Positions 53,210 to 62,204 of a stretch of DNA of 64,000 nt are shown here, one piece after another. The stretch covers positions 2,146,001-2,210,000 of the forward strand of contig NZ_CP100390.1 of the NCBI RefSeq assembly GCF_026016465.1. Reading direction: 5' to 3'. This stretch comes from Alkalimarinus alittae (GTDB taxonomy: Bacteria > Pseudomonadota > Gammaproteobacteria > Pseudomonadales > Oleiphilaceae). Positions within the stretch are counted from its first letter, which is position 1, and each line of letters opens with the position of its first letter. The position numbers and the translations under genes were made by a program. Under the pieces are notes generated by a model. That model saw only the letters and a list, made by a program, of their open reading frames with translations, ran no database searches and was not told the origin of the DNA.

Positions 53210-55294
53210 ATGGCTATTAGTCGCCGCTCACCAAGTCAGTCCAGCAATGCCGGTACAGTAGATCCGTTGATTCAACTATGGCTACTTCGTATTCTCGTTC
53301 CATTAGGTGGGTATCGTAAACTGGACTGCTTTGATTTCGACTCAACAGGCGAGGCACTGGGGCTTAAGCAATGGGTTGATCTGATAGATTTTGATCTAAA
53401 ATCGGTTCGAAACGAGTTACGTCATAAACATAAAATCGCCGAGAGAAACTTTGGACAGGCTGGTACGCCGGCTTGTCTGGCAAGCAATGTAGAGCGCTTA
53501 TCAGGGTTGGTGGGGCTATCCGATACAGATTGTCGCCTTCTTGAATTTGTAGTGCTCATCAATAATGAGCGTATTCTTGATGAAACGGCTGATTTGCTGG
53601 GTGACCTATCATCCGTGAAATTGTTTAATGCGCTATCTGAAATTTTACAGATACCGGTGAATCAAGTCCGCAACGCTCTAAACCCACAAGGCATATTGGC
53701 GCAATCGGGTTTGGTGTCGGTTGATCGAAGGGGCAGCTCTTGTCTACGATCAAAACTGGATGTGTTATCGAGTAACTTTGCCGACCAAATTTTCTCATCT
53801 GATGCCGACCCTGTCAGTTTGTTGCGTGATACTGTGTCAGTCAGTTCACCTCCGCAGCTAACGATTAAAGACTATGAACATATTACTGACGAATTGAATG
53901 TACTTAAACCTTACCTCAAAAAGTCTATAACCACTTCACGAGAAGGCGTCAATATCTTCCTTCATGGTGCACCGGGTACCGGTAAAAGTCAGCTAGTTAA
54001 GGTATTAGCCAAGATGCTGGGGTGTGAGTTGTTTGAGGTGGCCAGTGAAGACGAAGAGGGTGACCCGGTGACTGGCGAAAAACGGCTCCGGGCGTTCCGC
54101 GCGGCTCAAAAGTTCTTTGCTAATCAAAAATCACTTATTCTGTTTGATGAAGTAGAAGATGTCTTCAATGATGGCGATGAATTTTTCGGTAGAAGAAGTA
54201 CGGCTCAAACTCGAAAGGCTTGGATTAATCGTATGTTAGAAGAAAGCCCAATACCTACACTATGGCTTTCCAATTCTGCCGCGTGTTTAGATCAGGCATT
54301 TATTCGTCGTTTTGATATGGTAATAGAGCTTCCCGTGCCACCCAAAAGGCAGCGGCAACGAATTATCAGCAAACGCTGCTCTGGCTTTCTGGACAAGCAA
54401 ACCATTGAACGAATTGCAGAGTCGGAAGCGCTTGCGCCTGCGGTAGTAGCGCGTGCCGCATCGGTGGTAGAAACCGTACAGTGTGAGTTAGGTAGTGTCG
54501 GTGTGGCCTCAGCCTTTGAACTTATTGTGAATAACACACTTGAAACACAAGGGCACAAACCGGTTCGCAAACATGACCCTAAAGGGTTGCCAGATACGTA
54601 TAATCCGGCTTTTATCCACTCTGACACAAATACCACTGAATTAGCCTCAGGTTTAGTCGCCAACAAAGCCGGCCGCCTGTGTTTATATGGGGCGCCCGGA
54701 ACCGGAAAAACAGCCTATGGGCGCTGGATTGCTGAACAATTAGGCGCTCCTCTAATCATTAAGCGGGCATCAGACCTCATCTCGAAATGGGTTGGCGATA
54801 GTGAAAAGAATATCGCTCTAGCATTTAAAGAGGCTGAAGATGAGGGTGCAGTACTTCTGATGGACGAGGTGGATAGTTTTTTACAAGACCGCCGCGGCGC
54901 ACAGATGAGTTGGGAGGTTACCCGGGTCAATGAAATGCTAACTCAGATGGAGTCATTTTCCGGGGTATTCATCGCGACAACTAACTTAATGGATGGTATC
55001 GATCAAGCCGCTTTGCGCCGTTTCGATTTGAAAGTAAAGTTTGATTATCTTAAACCTGATCAGGCATGGAAACTCCTGGCGCGACAGTGTAAATCTTTAG
55101 GACTTCCAAAACCTGCAGTAATACATAAACCGTCACTGGACGGTTTAATAAACCTGACACCAGGAGACTTTGCTGCGGTTGCTCGGCGTCATCGATTTCA
55201 ACCCATCACTTCGGCAAAAGATATGATTGATGCACTGGCAGGTGAGTGCTCGATCAAAGAGGGCGTTAAACGCGCTATAGGCTTTACTCATTAG
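53210..55294 (+). CDS. Double AAA+ ATPase associated with FtsZ-like/WYL genes
   Basis: 694 aa from ATG 53,210 (GGGAG upstream; the frame is open to 53,168 but an operator-like site lies there). An N-terminal domain (about 1-230) is of unknown type. Two AAA modules follow: Walker A GAPGTGKSQLVKV with Walker B LILFDEVEDVF, and Walker A GAPGTGKTAYGRW with Walker B VLLMDEVDSFL; arginine-finger-like FIRRFDMVI and ALRRFDLKV follow each. The layout resembles p97/Vps4-like remodelling ATPases of the FtsH/SpoVK class. It may disassemble or remodel the FtsZ-like filament; that is inference. Confidence 0.85.
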   Translation: MAISRRSPSQSSNAGTVDPLIQLWLLRILVPLGGYRKLDCFDFDSTGEALGLKQWVDLIDFDLKSVRNELRHKHKIAERNFGQAGTPACLASNVERLSGLVGLSDTDCRLLEFVVLINNERILDETADLLGDLSSVKLFNALSEILQIPVNQVRNALNPQGILAQSGLVSVDRRGSSCLRSKLDVLSSNFADQIFSSDADPVSLLRDTVSVSSPPQLTIKDYEHITDELNVLKPYLKKSITTSREGVNIFLHGAPGTGKSQLVKVLAKMLGCELFEVASEDEEGDPVTGEKRLRAFRAAQKFFANQKSLILFDEVEDVFNDGDEFFGRRSTAQTRKAWINRMLEESPIPTLWLSNSAACLDQAFIRRFDMVIELPVPPKRQRQRIISKRCSGFLDKQTIERIAESEALAPAVVARAASVVETVQCELGSVGVASAFELIVNNTLETQGHKPVRKHDPKGLPDTYNPAFIHSDTNTTELASGLVANKAGRLCLYGAPGTGKTAYGRWIAEQLGAPLIIKRASDLISKWVGDSEKNIALAFKEAEDEGAVLLMDEVDSFLQDRRGAQMSWEVTRVNEMLTQMESFSGVFIATTNLMDGIDQAALRRFDLKVKFDYLKPDQAWKLLARQCKSLGLPKPAVIHKPSLDGLINLTPGDFAAVARRHRFQPITSAKDMIDALAGECSIKEGVKRAIGFTH

Positions 55295-55400
55295 TCATAC
55301 CAGTAGGTTCTATGTAACAGCGACGCTTCAGCGTTTTACGCATACAGCTTTAGGGAATTCATTTCACTTAATCAATAATAAATGTGTTTTGTTATTTTGG

Positions 55401-55415
55401 CGACAAAAGATGTCG
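55401..55415. promoter_or_regulatory. CGACA-N5-TGTCG operator-like site 3
   Basis: CGACAAAAGATGTCG, perfect arms, 49 bases upstream of the 55,464 gene and 6 bases from TATACT, a likely -10 element. Confidence 0.65.
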
Positions 55416-55463
55416 CACCAATATACTACACTCATTCCTTGATCAATTTCGCAGGAGGCTTGG

Positions 55464-55880
55464 ATGTTAATGGAATCTACTGATTTGTTAGTTGTAGCGT
55501 GCGACGATAATGGCAATTTGGTCATCAACTTTTCTCAATTATTTGGCTACCCATGCGTAGCCAAGCTAACGCCATGGGAAAATGGCATCTCATGGTCTGG
55601 CTCAGCAGAAACTGAAGATCAGGATATATCAGCTATTCACGAGCCGGGTATTCCATTTGTTGCAATCTGTTCAACTGAGGGGGCTGACTCCTGGTTGGAA
55701 ACTTTTCCAGCTGGGTTGCAGCCAAAACTGGTGGAGTTCGAAGCAAAATATAGAGGCACTTTATATGCACTGCTATGGTGTATTAGTCGATCTCAGCATG
55801 CTCGCGAGCTATTTGAAAATTGTCCTCTTCTGGTATGGCTTGTGTTAATTCTCATTACCCTTGATACAATATACAAGTAG
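55464..55880 (+). CDS. Hypothetical protein of the FtsZ-like cluster, probably 3'-truncated (138 aa)
   Basis: ATG behind GCAGGAGGCTTGG, a very good ribosome site. Soluble beta-rich N-terminal region (LVVACDDNGNLVINFSQLFG) and a helical ending SRSQHARELFENCPLLVWLV-LILITLDTIYK. The abrupt hydrophobic end suggests truncation of a longer protein. It has its own operator-like site, as the WYL and AAA+ genes do, so it is likely a member of the same regulon. Confidence 0.6.
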   Translation: MLMESTDLLVVACDDNGNLVINFSQLFGYPCVAKLTPWENGISWSGSAETEDQDISAIHEPGIPFVAICSTEGADSWLETFPAGLQPKLVEFEAKYRGTLYALLWCISRSQHARELFENCPLLVWLVLILITLDTIYK

Positions 55881-55895
55881 TATATTGGTATAACG

Positions 55896-55910
55896 CGACA
55901 ATCAATGTCG
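55896..55910. promoter_or_regulatory. CGACA-N5-TGTCG operator-like site 4
   Basis: CGACAATCAATGTCG, perfect arms, 6 bases upstream of TATAAT (55,917-55,922); 117 bases upstream of the 56,028 gene. Confidence 0.6.
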
Positions 55911-56027
55911 GGCGTATATAATTTTTCTGAAGCTTTTTGACGACCCATTTCTCAAGTAAGCCATTGGGTTACTTACCGGTTATTTCTTTAAGCTATACTG
56001 ATTAGAAAATGATTTTGAGGCAGTAAA

Positions 56028-56354
56028 ATGGACTATATATTACATAAAATTTCGCTTTCAAATACCGAAATAAAATTTAACTCTACTGACAAGAAATATG
56101 AATATGAGATGCTTTTTGATAACTGTGTGTCGAGGTTAAACCTTGAAAAGCTATTCTCCGAAGGAAACCATTCTATAAGAGCAGAGTCCATGTGGTCGGA
56201 TACGGGTGAAACATTCGAAGATAACTTCATTGTAAGAGATCGTATTCAGTCACCAAATTTTCCAGAATCCGATGGGTTTATTGTTTTTTCCGTTACTTGG
56301 TCATCCAGTTCAGCTACTGATGATGGATTTATTGTTGTGAAGATACTTGAATAG
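56028..56354 (+). CDS. Hypothetical protein (108 aa)
   Basis: Beta-rich small acidic protein (HKISLSNTEIKFNSTDKKYE ... DGFIVFSVTWSSSSATDDGF). GAGGCAGTAAA precedes ATG. Size and composition are like immunity proteins but no family is recognised. Downstream of operator-like site 4. Confidence 0.55.
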   Translation: MDYILHKISLSNTEIKFNSTDKKYEYEMLFDNCVSRLNLEKLFSEGNHSIRAESMWSDTGETFEDNFIVRDRIQSPNFPESDGFIVFSVTWSSSSATDDGFIVVKILE

Positions 56355-56531
56355 TTAGTTTATCCAGTTACCACATAACTACAGCTGTTAACAATAGTGA
56401 TCGTGTTTGCGCTTGTTTTCAACATATAGCAGTCTTGCCCTCAGGCATAAGTTCGGCTCGGAACGGTTAAGAGGCGACCTTAAAAATCGTGAGAAATAAC
56501 TAAAGCTAACTACCTTTTGGGGAGTAATCGA

Positions 56532-57062
56532 GTGACGAATAAATGGGGGGATTGGTTTGTCGATAACATCTCTTCCTTGGAGGAAAAACTTGGTTATATC
56601 CTTGAATTAAGACGAGTGCGAGAGCTATGGCTCCAAGGTGAGTTGTACTTGCTATCAAATGATGAACAGTGTTTTGATTTAAATAAGACAGGAATAGTTC
56701 CAGGTGGTGAGGTTGATATTGTTGGTGACTCACCTAAGATGATAGCGGAATTAAAAGTATGTGGTCGAGGCTATCACAAAAAGATGCTTAACGGTATTTC
56801 GCTTACTGAAGAATTGTCATCGAGAACTGAATTCACTCTCGAAAATATGAAACATCATGACGACAAAGAAGGCAGTATATTCAAGGATTTTTGTCGACTT
56901 GACGCTGTAGATTCTTCATATGAGAGATATATGATACTGGTGATACCTAAGCTGGTTGAGCAGGATACTCTTGGAACTATACTTGAGACGGTGAAGTTTC
57001 CAGGAAAAGAATTTACTCGTAAGCTTGAATACTTCGATATTCGAGTGTTTCAACTCACATAG
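56532..57062 (+). CDS. Possible PD-(D/E)XK nuclease-like protein (176 aa)
   Basis: GTG 56,532 chosen for GGGGAG 8 bases upstream. Leading helix with Glu (EKLGYILELRRVRELWLQGE) then GGEVDIVGDSPKMIAELKV, i.e. an Asp followed 10 residues later by ExK, the PD-(D/E)XK pattern. The rest is mixed alpha/beta. Whether the active site is real needs structure comparison. Accessory gene after the FtsZ-like cluster; no operator-like site found upstream. Confidence 0.55.
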   Translation: MTNKWGDWFVDNISSLEEKLGYILELRRVRELWLQGELYLLSNDEQCFDLNKTGIVPGGEVDIVGDSPKMIAELKVCGRGYHKKMLNGISLTEELSSRTEFTLENMKHHDDKEGSIFKDFCRLDAVDSSYERYMILVIPKLVEQDTLGTILETVKFPGKEFTRKLEYFDIRVFQLT

Positions 57063-57227
57063 TAGACTGGCAGGCCGTTAATTGGGATTGAAAAGTGTGT
57101 GATTCATAGACATCATTTCAACTTTCTTAGCTGCAGATCACGTTGTTAATTTGAAAGTTGAATGCGCTCATTTTCAGTTTTGTAGTCACCATTGACCTCT
57201 TCCCAAAGCGGAGTTTGGTCAATGTGT

Positions 57228-57500
57228 TCAAAAATAATCCATTGGTGTCTTGTCCTTGAACGAGCCATGCGCTCGCTGCCAGTTGTAGCAGTGCTGCCAT
57301 TCATGAAAAGTTACATTTTCCAACTCATCTAGGTCCAAGTCTACGGTTGAATAGAACTCTTTTTTATCGGTTCTTTGAGAGCGTTCAATTTTTCCATTTA
57401 GGTGGGGTAAACCTGGTTTATTAGGACGAAATTTAATGCCGTATTCCATTAACTTAAGTAGGATCTTCTCGGCAAAGAATTCTGTCCCTCGAACGGTTTG
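57228..57500 (-). pseudogene. IS481-type transposase C-terminal fragment
   Basis: Reads IKFRPNKPGLPHLNGKIERS (the NGKxER motif containing the catalytic Glu of rve integrases) through ENVTFHEWQHCYNWQRAHGS-FKDKTPMDYF. Only the last 85 or so residues remain; the left part is missing. Confidence 0.75.
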
Positions 57501-57772
57501 AATATGCTGTATTGAGAATGGCATTTCCTCATTTTGTTGAAAAACATCAATCTCGACAGAAAGAGCTAGAGGTTGATTTATCTGAAATACCGGTTAAGCA
57601 GTGTAGAGCGCCTGCAAAATCGTTAGAGGATTGCTTGTTAGAGTCAAAGACCCGAAATGTGGCGATGGTTAAAGCATACAGTTCCGGGGGGTATACATTA
57701 AAAGACATTGCACAGCACTTAGAAGTACATTACTCAACAGTGAGTAGGGTGGTTGCAAAATGCAAGACCTGA
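57501..57772 (+). pseudogene. REP-associated tyrosine transposase (RAYT) C-terminal fragment
   Basis: Reads IPVKQCRAPAKSLEDCLLES ... VKAYSSGGYTLKDIAQHLEV-HYSTVSRVV, the Chlorobium/RAYT C-terminal helix-turn-helix. The catalytic N-terminal HUH part is absent; the fragment is fused to the IS481 debris near 57,515. Confidence 0.65.
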
Positions 57773-57845
57773 CTGACCCTAATTATGTAAGATTTAATGC
57801 GGTGACACGTCGTTAAGCAGGAGCCATTACAGGGTATTAAATACG

Positions 57846-57971
57846 ATGAAAATCTATTTTTCACACGGTAAAGAGAGCGGCCCTTGGGGGAGTAAAATTA
57901 AACGCTTGGCGGAGATTGCCAAACACCATGGTTGTGAAGTGGACAGTATCGATTACTCAGATACTATGGAC
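57846..57971 (+). pseudogene. YqiA-like alpha/beta hydrolase N-terminal fragment cut by IS3
   Basis: MKIYFSHGKESGPWGSKIKR LAEIAKHHGCEVDSIDYSDT: the SHGKESGPWG start is that of YcfP/YqiA-type esterases. Coding is broken by the IS3 element at about 57,972, and the remainder of this gene is not present on the other side. Confidence 0.55.
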
Positions 57972-57979
57972 TGTTCTGG

Positions 57980-58789
57980 TCAACTCCAGCCGGACACTTT
58001 CCTAAAGGAATTCTCAAACTCAATTGGCGACTGATCAGCATTAGCTGAATGTAGTCGATCAACATTATAATATTTCATGTATTTTGTTACGTCTTCTTGC
58101 ATATGTTCACGCGTTGGTTGCGGCACTTTAAGCAACCAATCATGTTTTAAACTACCGAAAAAACGTTCAACAACAGCGTTATCCCAGCACGCTCCAACAT
58201 CACCCATGCTCGCACGACAATTTAACCTTTTCAATAAACGCCTAAAGCCATTACTTGTGTATTGAGAGCCGCGATCACTGTGGAATACCACCCCTTTTGG
58301 AGGTTTTCGCAAGTGATGTGCTTTTGTTAGTGCTTTCTCCACTAGATTACGCGTCATGCGCTTAGATATATGCCAGCCAACAATACGGCGTGAATATAAA
58401 TCCATCACAATGGCTAGATAAAGCCAGCCTTCACCTGTCTTTAAGTAACTTACATCGCCAGCCCATACTTGATTTGGCCCAACAGGGTTAAAGTTCATGT
58501 TTAGCAGGTTGTCTGCAACACTATCGCTATGTTTTCGTTTTGTTGTGACTTTATAAGCAATACGCTGGGTCACAACTAACTTCAGTTTTTTCATTAATTT
58601 AATTACGCGATAACGCGTTACTTTAAAGCCTTCTTTGCGTAATACCTTAACAAGCTCTCGACTACCCAAGCTGTTTCGACTTGCTTGAAACAAAACTTTA
58701 GTACGTCGATACAAGCGCAGTGTTTCATCGTTTATTAATTCACCTGGTTTTTTTAACCAAGCATAATAAGCGGATGAACTAACCTGCAT
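57980..58789 (-). CDS. IS3-family transposase OrfB
   Basis: 269 aa with DDE core: VWAGDVSYLKTGEGWLYLAI (Asp), VVFHSDRGSQYTSNGFRRLL (Asp), GACWDNAVVERFFGSLKHDW (Glu, and DNA-contact residues). The real product is an OrfAB fusion made by -1 frameshifting at the AAAAAAG heptamer (58,882-58,888 on the minus strand), which extends it N-terminally (CERNEIKYSFISKLGTKYTI). Confidence 0.92.
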   Translation of the reverse strand: MQVSSSAYYAWLKKPGELINDETLRLYRRTKVLFQASRNSLGSRELVKVLRKEGFKVTRYRVIKLMKKLKLVVTQRIAYKVTTKRKHSDSVADNLLNMNFNPVGPNQVWAGDVSYLKTGEGWLYLAIVMDLYSRRIVGWHISKRMTRNLVEKALTKAHHLRKPPKGVVFHSDRGSQYTSNGFRRLLKRLNCRASMGDVGACWDNAVVERFFGSLKHDWLLKVPQPTREHMQEDVTKYMKYYNVDRLHSANADQSPIEFENSFRKVSGWS

Positions 58790-58848
58790 TGCTTGGCACG
58801 CTATTGATATGGTGTACTTTGTACCAAGCTTACTGATAAATGAATATT

Positions 58849-59136
58849 TTATTTCATTTCTTTCGCAAAGAAGGCGCTGGCCTTTTTTAATATCTCACGC
58901 TCCATTTGTAAGCGCTTATTATCTTTTCTAAGCTGAATCAGTTCTGCTCGTTCATCAACTGACAGCATTTCACCTGAAGCCTGCTTTTTGTGTTTTGCGA
59001 CCCAGTTATATAAGATTTTGTCAGTGACGCCTAATGATGCGGCAGCCTCTACAACGGTATAATTTTGTTCGAGCACTAAAGCAACTGCTTCTTGTTTAAA
59101 CTCGTCTGGATAACTTTTATTTGTTCGTTTAGTCAT
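58849..59136 (-). CDS. IS3-family transposase OrfA
   Basis: 95 aa from the Met in MTKRTNKSYPDEFKQEAVAL; HTH VVEAAASLGVTDKILYNWVA and a C-terminal leucine zipper (AELIQLRKDNKRLQMEREIL). AAAAAAG slippery site near its end. Intact, so this IS may be active. Confidence 0.9.
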   Translation of the reverse strand: MTKRTNKSYPDEFKQEAVALVLEQNYTVVEAAASLGVTDKILYNWVAKHKKQASGEMLSVDERAELIQLRKDNKRLQMEREILKKASAFFAKEMK

Positions 59137-59198
59137 ATTCACCTCAATAATAGGATTATATTCCATTATTAAAGTGTCCTGTTAATTCAAACACAACA

Positions 59199-59432
59199 AT
59201 TGGTAGGGGCTCTTACTGGGGGAATCCTTATTCAATGTACGAAGAAGGAGACGATAGAGATGAAGTTATACGCAAGTATAAGTATGACTTTGACTTTGAA
59301 AAATTCCCGAACAAAGATAAGTCTGAAGTTTATAAGCTAGCAGGTAAGCGGCTTGGCTGCTTCTGTAAACCTCAGTCTTGTCATGGTGATGTACTCGCAG
59401 ACTTCTTAAATTCGTGGGACGATGGGAAATAA
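59199..59432 (+). pseudogene. DUF4326-like gene fragment (3' part)
   Basis: Reads IGRGSYWGNPYSMYEEGDDR-DEVIRKYKYDFDFE then LAGKRLGCFCKPQSCHGDVL-ADFLNSW, the hallmark of DUF4326 proteins (GNP, RdeaI, GCxCxPxxCHGDVLA). The 5' end was lost to the IS3 element. Such proteins are common on phages and islands. Confidence 0.65.
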
Positions 59433-59729
59433 TAATTAGGTTTTCCAGTCTTATATCTGCTTTATCAATATAGCATTTGGTTAATTTGATCACTTAAGTG
59501 TGTTATTCATGTAGCACGGTCACATTACAACTAGTCTACCTATAATTATTTTGCTATAACTCTAGAGATATAAAGGAGTTACGCATAAAAGGCCACTTTG
59601 TCCTCTAGTTGACCTTGTAGATAAAAATCAAAATAACGACAATAGCTCGAAAGGTTTCCAGGATGAAGCCGCAACACCCAACCCATATGATCAGGAGGAT
59701 CGATAGGGCGGTTACGAGAATAAGAGCAA

Positions 59730-61385
59730 ATGAATTCAGGGATCAATTTAACCCTACAACAAATTTATGATCACCTTCCACTGTATGCAGAAGAAGGTGG
59801 TGATTTCACAATGGTCAATGTTAATGACCTAGTAAATCTAACAGGCCCCACTGATCAAACAGAAGCTTTAGCTTCTGTGGCAATTGTTCAGAATATATTC
59901 ACGACGCTTGGGCTATTAGATACGCAATTACTGCAGCAAAATGTATGGCGTTTCTTGTCTTTTCCTGCCTCTCTTATGGCGCGATCATTACTCCAATCGT
60001 TAGCAGATAATGAACAGTCCCTATTTTCTAATGGTTTCTGGTTGCCACAAGACTCATCCTCTCCAGTGTCTGATCAACAACGAAACTTACTTCATTCACT
60101 GGAGTCTCAGCGAGAGAGCAATCATAGCGCCAATGCTAAACCTATTCGCTATGTCCATGTCGCATGGGGGCTAATTGTTTTAGATGGCAAAGTCCTACTA
60201 AGACATCGTGAAGACAAAAGCCGCCCAAACCAAAATAACTATGTATTAATAGGTGGCAGACTTTCCCAAAATGACCTGCGTGCAGCGGGCGATGAAAATG
60301 CCCTTAGGGTTTTGCAAAGCCCATTAGCCTCAGAAAACTCAACGGCAATTCAAATAGCCCTTCAACGCGAAATTAACGAAGAGGCAGGATTACATTCAGG
60401 TATTCATTATTCGTTTAAACCATGGCGGACGATAAAGCCATATCGTGCAGTGGAAGGAGCGGGTGCGAACCATGCATTAACTGAATATCGAATCAATGTT
60501 TTCCAAATTGAACTGACCCAAAATGGCCTATTCGAGTTATTGAATAATATTAAAAAAGATGAGCATTTAACCTGGTTCACTTTAGAAGAGTTTGCCCAGG
60601 CCAAAACAGCAGATGGCAAGATGGCCTATCTCGATGCATTGGTAAAAGATTTCGATACCCAAAGCAAGTGGAGTCAAGAAGTTAAAGGGTTGTCGTCTAG
60701 CTATACCGATAAATACGCATACGAAAAAGAGGCTGAGTCCGTTACCTTGCCTTTAGGCAATGAAGACTTTATAGAGCTTGGAAAAACAGGAAAAGAAAAA
60801 CGACTTAATATAACGCTTACAGACACTGAAAAGTCGTTATTAATTGGTCTAAAATTGTTAGGCGAAAGTGAAAGCGCGAATGCAGATTTAATAAATATAG
60901 AGCTTGTTGGGCTAGGGTGGGTCAAGGCCATTGACCAATATGTTTGCAATGAACTTAAGCTACTGGCGTTAAAGTTAGCAATGGCAGATTTACCTTTAAT
61001 TGAAAGCAGAAATGAAAGCTACTTTAGACTCGCAATCAAACCTGCGTATTGTTTTTTGAATGATTCTGCTTACCGCTTTAGCGTGGATATGGATGGACCT
61101 GGTATTACCTTGATCAGAGATGAGTTCGATACGCCTTTAGGCCGCTTTGAGCAACGAACACTCTTTATTGATACAAGTAAAAACCTAGCGGAAGAAATTG
61201 ATCGCATCGCGACAAATAAAGATACTTACCGGCGCTTTGATGAGGAAAATTTTAGTAAGTTGATACGTCGGGACATACGGCCGAGCTGTAATCAGTTAGG
61301 CTTAAGAACCTTGGTTAGAACTGTATCAAAATCACGGGTTATTAACGCGACTTACATAGGCTTGTCTTTGCAAACTGTTGATTGA
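59730..61385 (+). CDS. Large NUDIX-containing protein preceding BREX
   Basis: 551 aa with three parts: an N-terminal helical domain (about 1-135), a NUDIX domain (about 137-300) and a C-terminal region (about 340-550) of unknown type. The NUDIX box is split: GGRLSQNDL, then after an insert REINEEAGL (REUXEEXG). The insert between the Gly and RE parts is longer than usual. NUDIX enzymes hydrolyse nucleoside diphosphates linked to other groups. The gene is followed 237 bases later by brxA. Whether it is part of the BREX operon or a separate toxin-like component is not shown by the sequence. Confidence 0.75.
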   Translation: MNSGINLTLQQIYDHLPLYAEEGGDFTMVNVNDLVNLTGPTDQTEALASVAIVQNIFTTLGLLDTQLLQQNVWRFLSFPASLMARSLLQSLADNEQSLFSNGFWLPQDSSSPVSDQQRNLLHSLESQRESNHSANAKPIRYVHVAWGLIVLDGKVLLRHREDKSRPNQNNYVLIGGRLSQNDLRAAGDENALRVLQSPLASENSTAIQIALQREINEEAGLHSGIHYSFKPWRTIKPYRAVEGAGANHALTEYRINVFQIELTQNGLFELLNNIKKDEHLTWFTLEEFAQAKTADGKMAYLDALVKDFDTQSKWSQEVKGLSSSYTDKYAYEKEAESVTLPLGNEDFIELGKTGKEKRLNITLTDTEKSLLIGLKLLGESESANADLINIELVGLGWVKAIDQYVCNELKLLALKLAMADLPLIESRNESYFRLAIKPAYCFLNDSAYRFSVDMDGPGITLIRDEFDTPLGRFEQRTLFIDTSKNLAEEIDRIATNKDTYRRFDEENFSKLIRRDIRPSCNQLGLRTLVRTVSKSRVINATYIGLSLQTVD

Positions 61386-61622
61386 TATAAATGATCGGAA
61401 AAGCACTTTTTACGTGGAGTCGTTTCCATAAGAATAAGCGGTTTGAAATTATTATGTATTCAAGCAAGCATCATTGCATAGATAAAACTGCAGAAAGTAC
61501 AACGTAATAGGTATCGTGTGTGCTGAATTGATAGCAACAGGCTTAACAGGGTTTAAAACTAAAGTTTAGAGGACGAGTATCGTCCAATTATTCGTAATAA
61601 AGTAAATCAACAAGGATATTTA

Positions 61623-62204
61623 GTGGCAACTAAGTACAAAATCGGCTTCACCCGGCCAGCATTAATTAGAGAAACGGTTATCGTAGCGCAGCTGTATAAC
61701 GAGTCCAAAAATTGGGCGCAAGTAAAGGCGGAGATAAGCCGGGATAACATGCTGCAAACTCGTACTGCGCGTTCGAGTGAAGTCATGCTGGGTGAAATTC
61801 AAAAGAGACTTTCACTGCTTACGGATGCGCAGATAGAGTTAATCGCTGCTGATTTTCCCCAAGATGTTCGGCAGTTAGTCTGGATAGCCATTTGCAAGCA
61901 ATATCCATTCATCGGTGATTTTATAGTGGAGGTTGTCGTGCCAGCGCTTACAGGTGGGCGGCATGAGATTGGTCAAGATGATTACGGTTACTTTTTCAAC
62001 TCAAAAGCAGACCATCACCATGAACTGGAAGAAGTTTCAGACAAGACTCGCTCAAATGCACGTTTAGCTGTTTTTCAAATGATGCGCCAGTGCGAGCTGC
62101 TCAGTGAATCTAATCAGATGATGCCTCAGATGGTTTCTAGCGCGCTTCAAAACAGTTCACCAGAGTCTGATTTAGCCTTTATTCCCGGAGCGATTCGTTT
62201 ATGA
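61623..62204 (+). CDS. brxA: BREX protein BrxA (DUF1819 family)
   Basis: 193 aa; GTG 61,623 behind AAGGATATTTA. Conserved BrxA features: GFTRPALIRETVIVAQLYNE ... MLQTRTARSSEVMLGEIQKR ... WIAICKQYPFIGDFIVEVV. BrxA is a small DNA-binding-like protein at the start of type I BREX loci. It overlaps brxB by 4 bases (ATGA). Confidence 0.9.
   Translation: MATKYKIGFTRPALIRETVIVAQLYNESKNWAQVKAEISRDNMLQTRTARSSEVMLGEIQKRLSLLTDAQIELIAADFPQDVRQLVWIAICKQYPFIGDFIVEVVVPALTGGRHEIGQDDYGYFFNSKADHHHELEEVSDKTRSNARLAVFQMMRQCELLSESNQMMPQMVSSALQNSSPESDLAFIPGAIRL

Larger units (their letters stand above)
57972..59198 (-). mobile_element. IS3-family insertion sequence
   Basis: orfA and orfB plus imperfect terminal repeats ending in GGACACTTT at both inner sides (57,990-58,000 and 59,170-59,180 regions). 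No target duplication was found and the two flanks belong to different genes, so insertion was probably followed by deletion. Confidence 0.7.
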
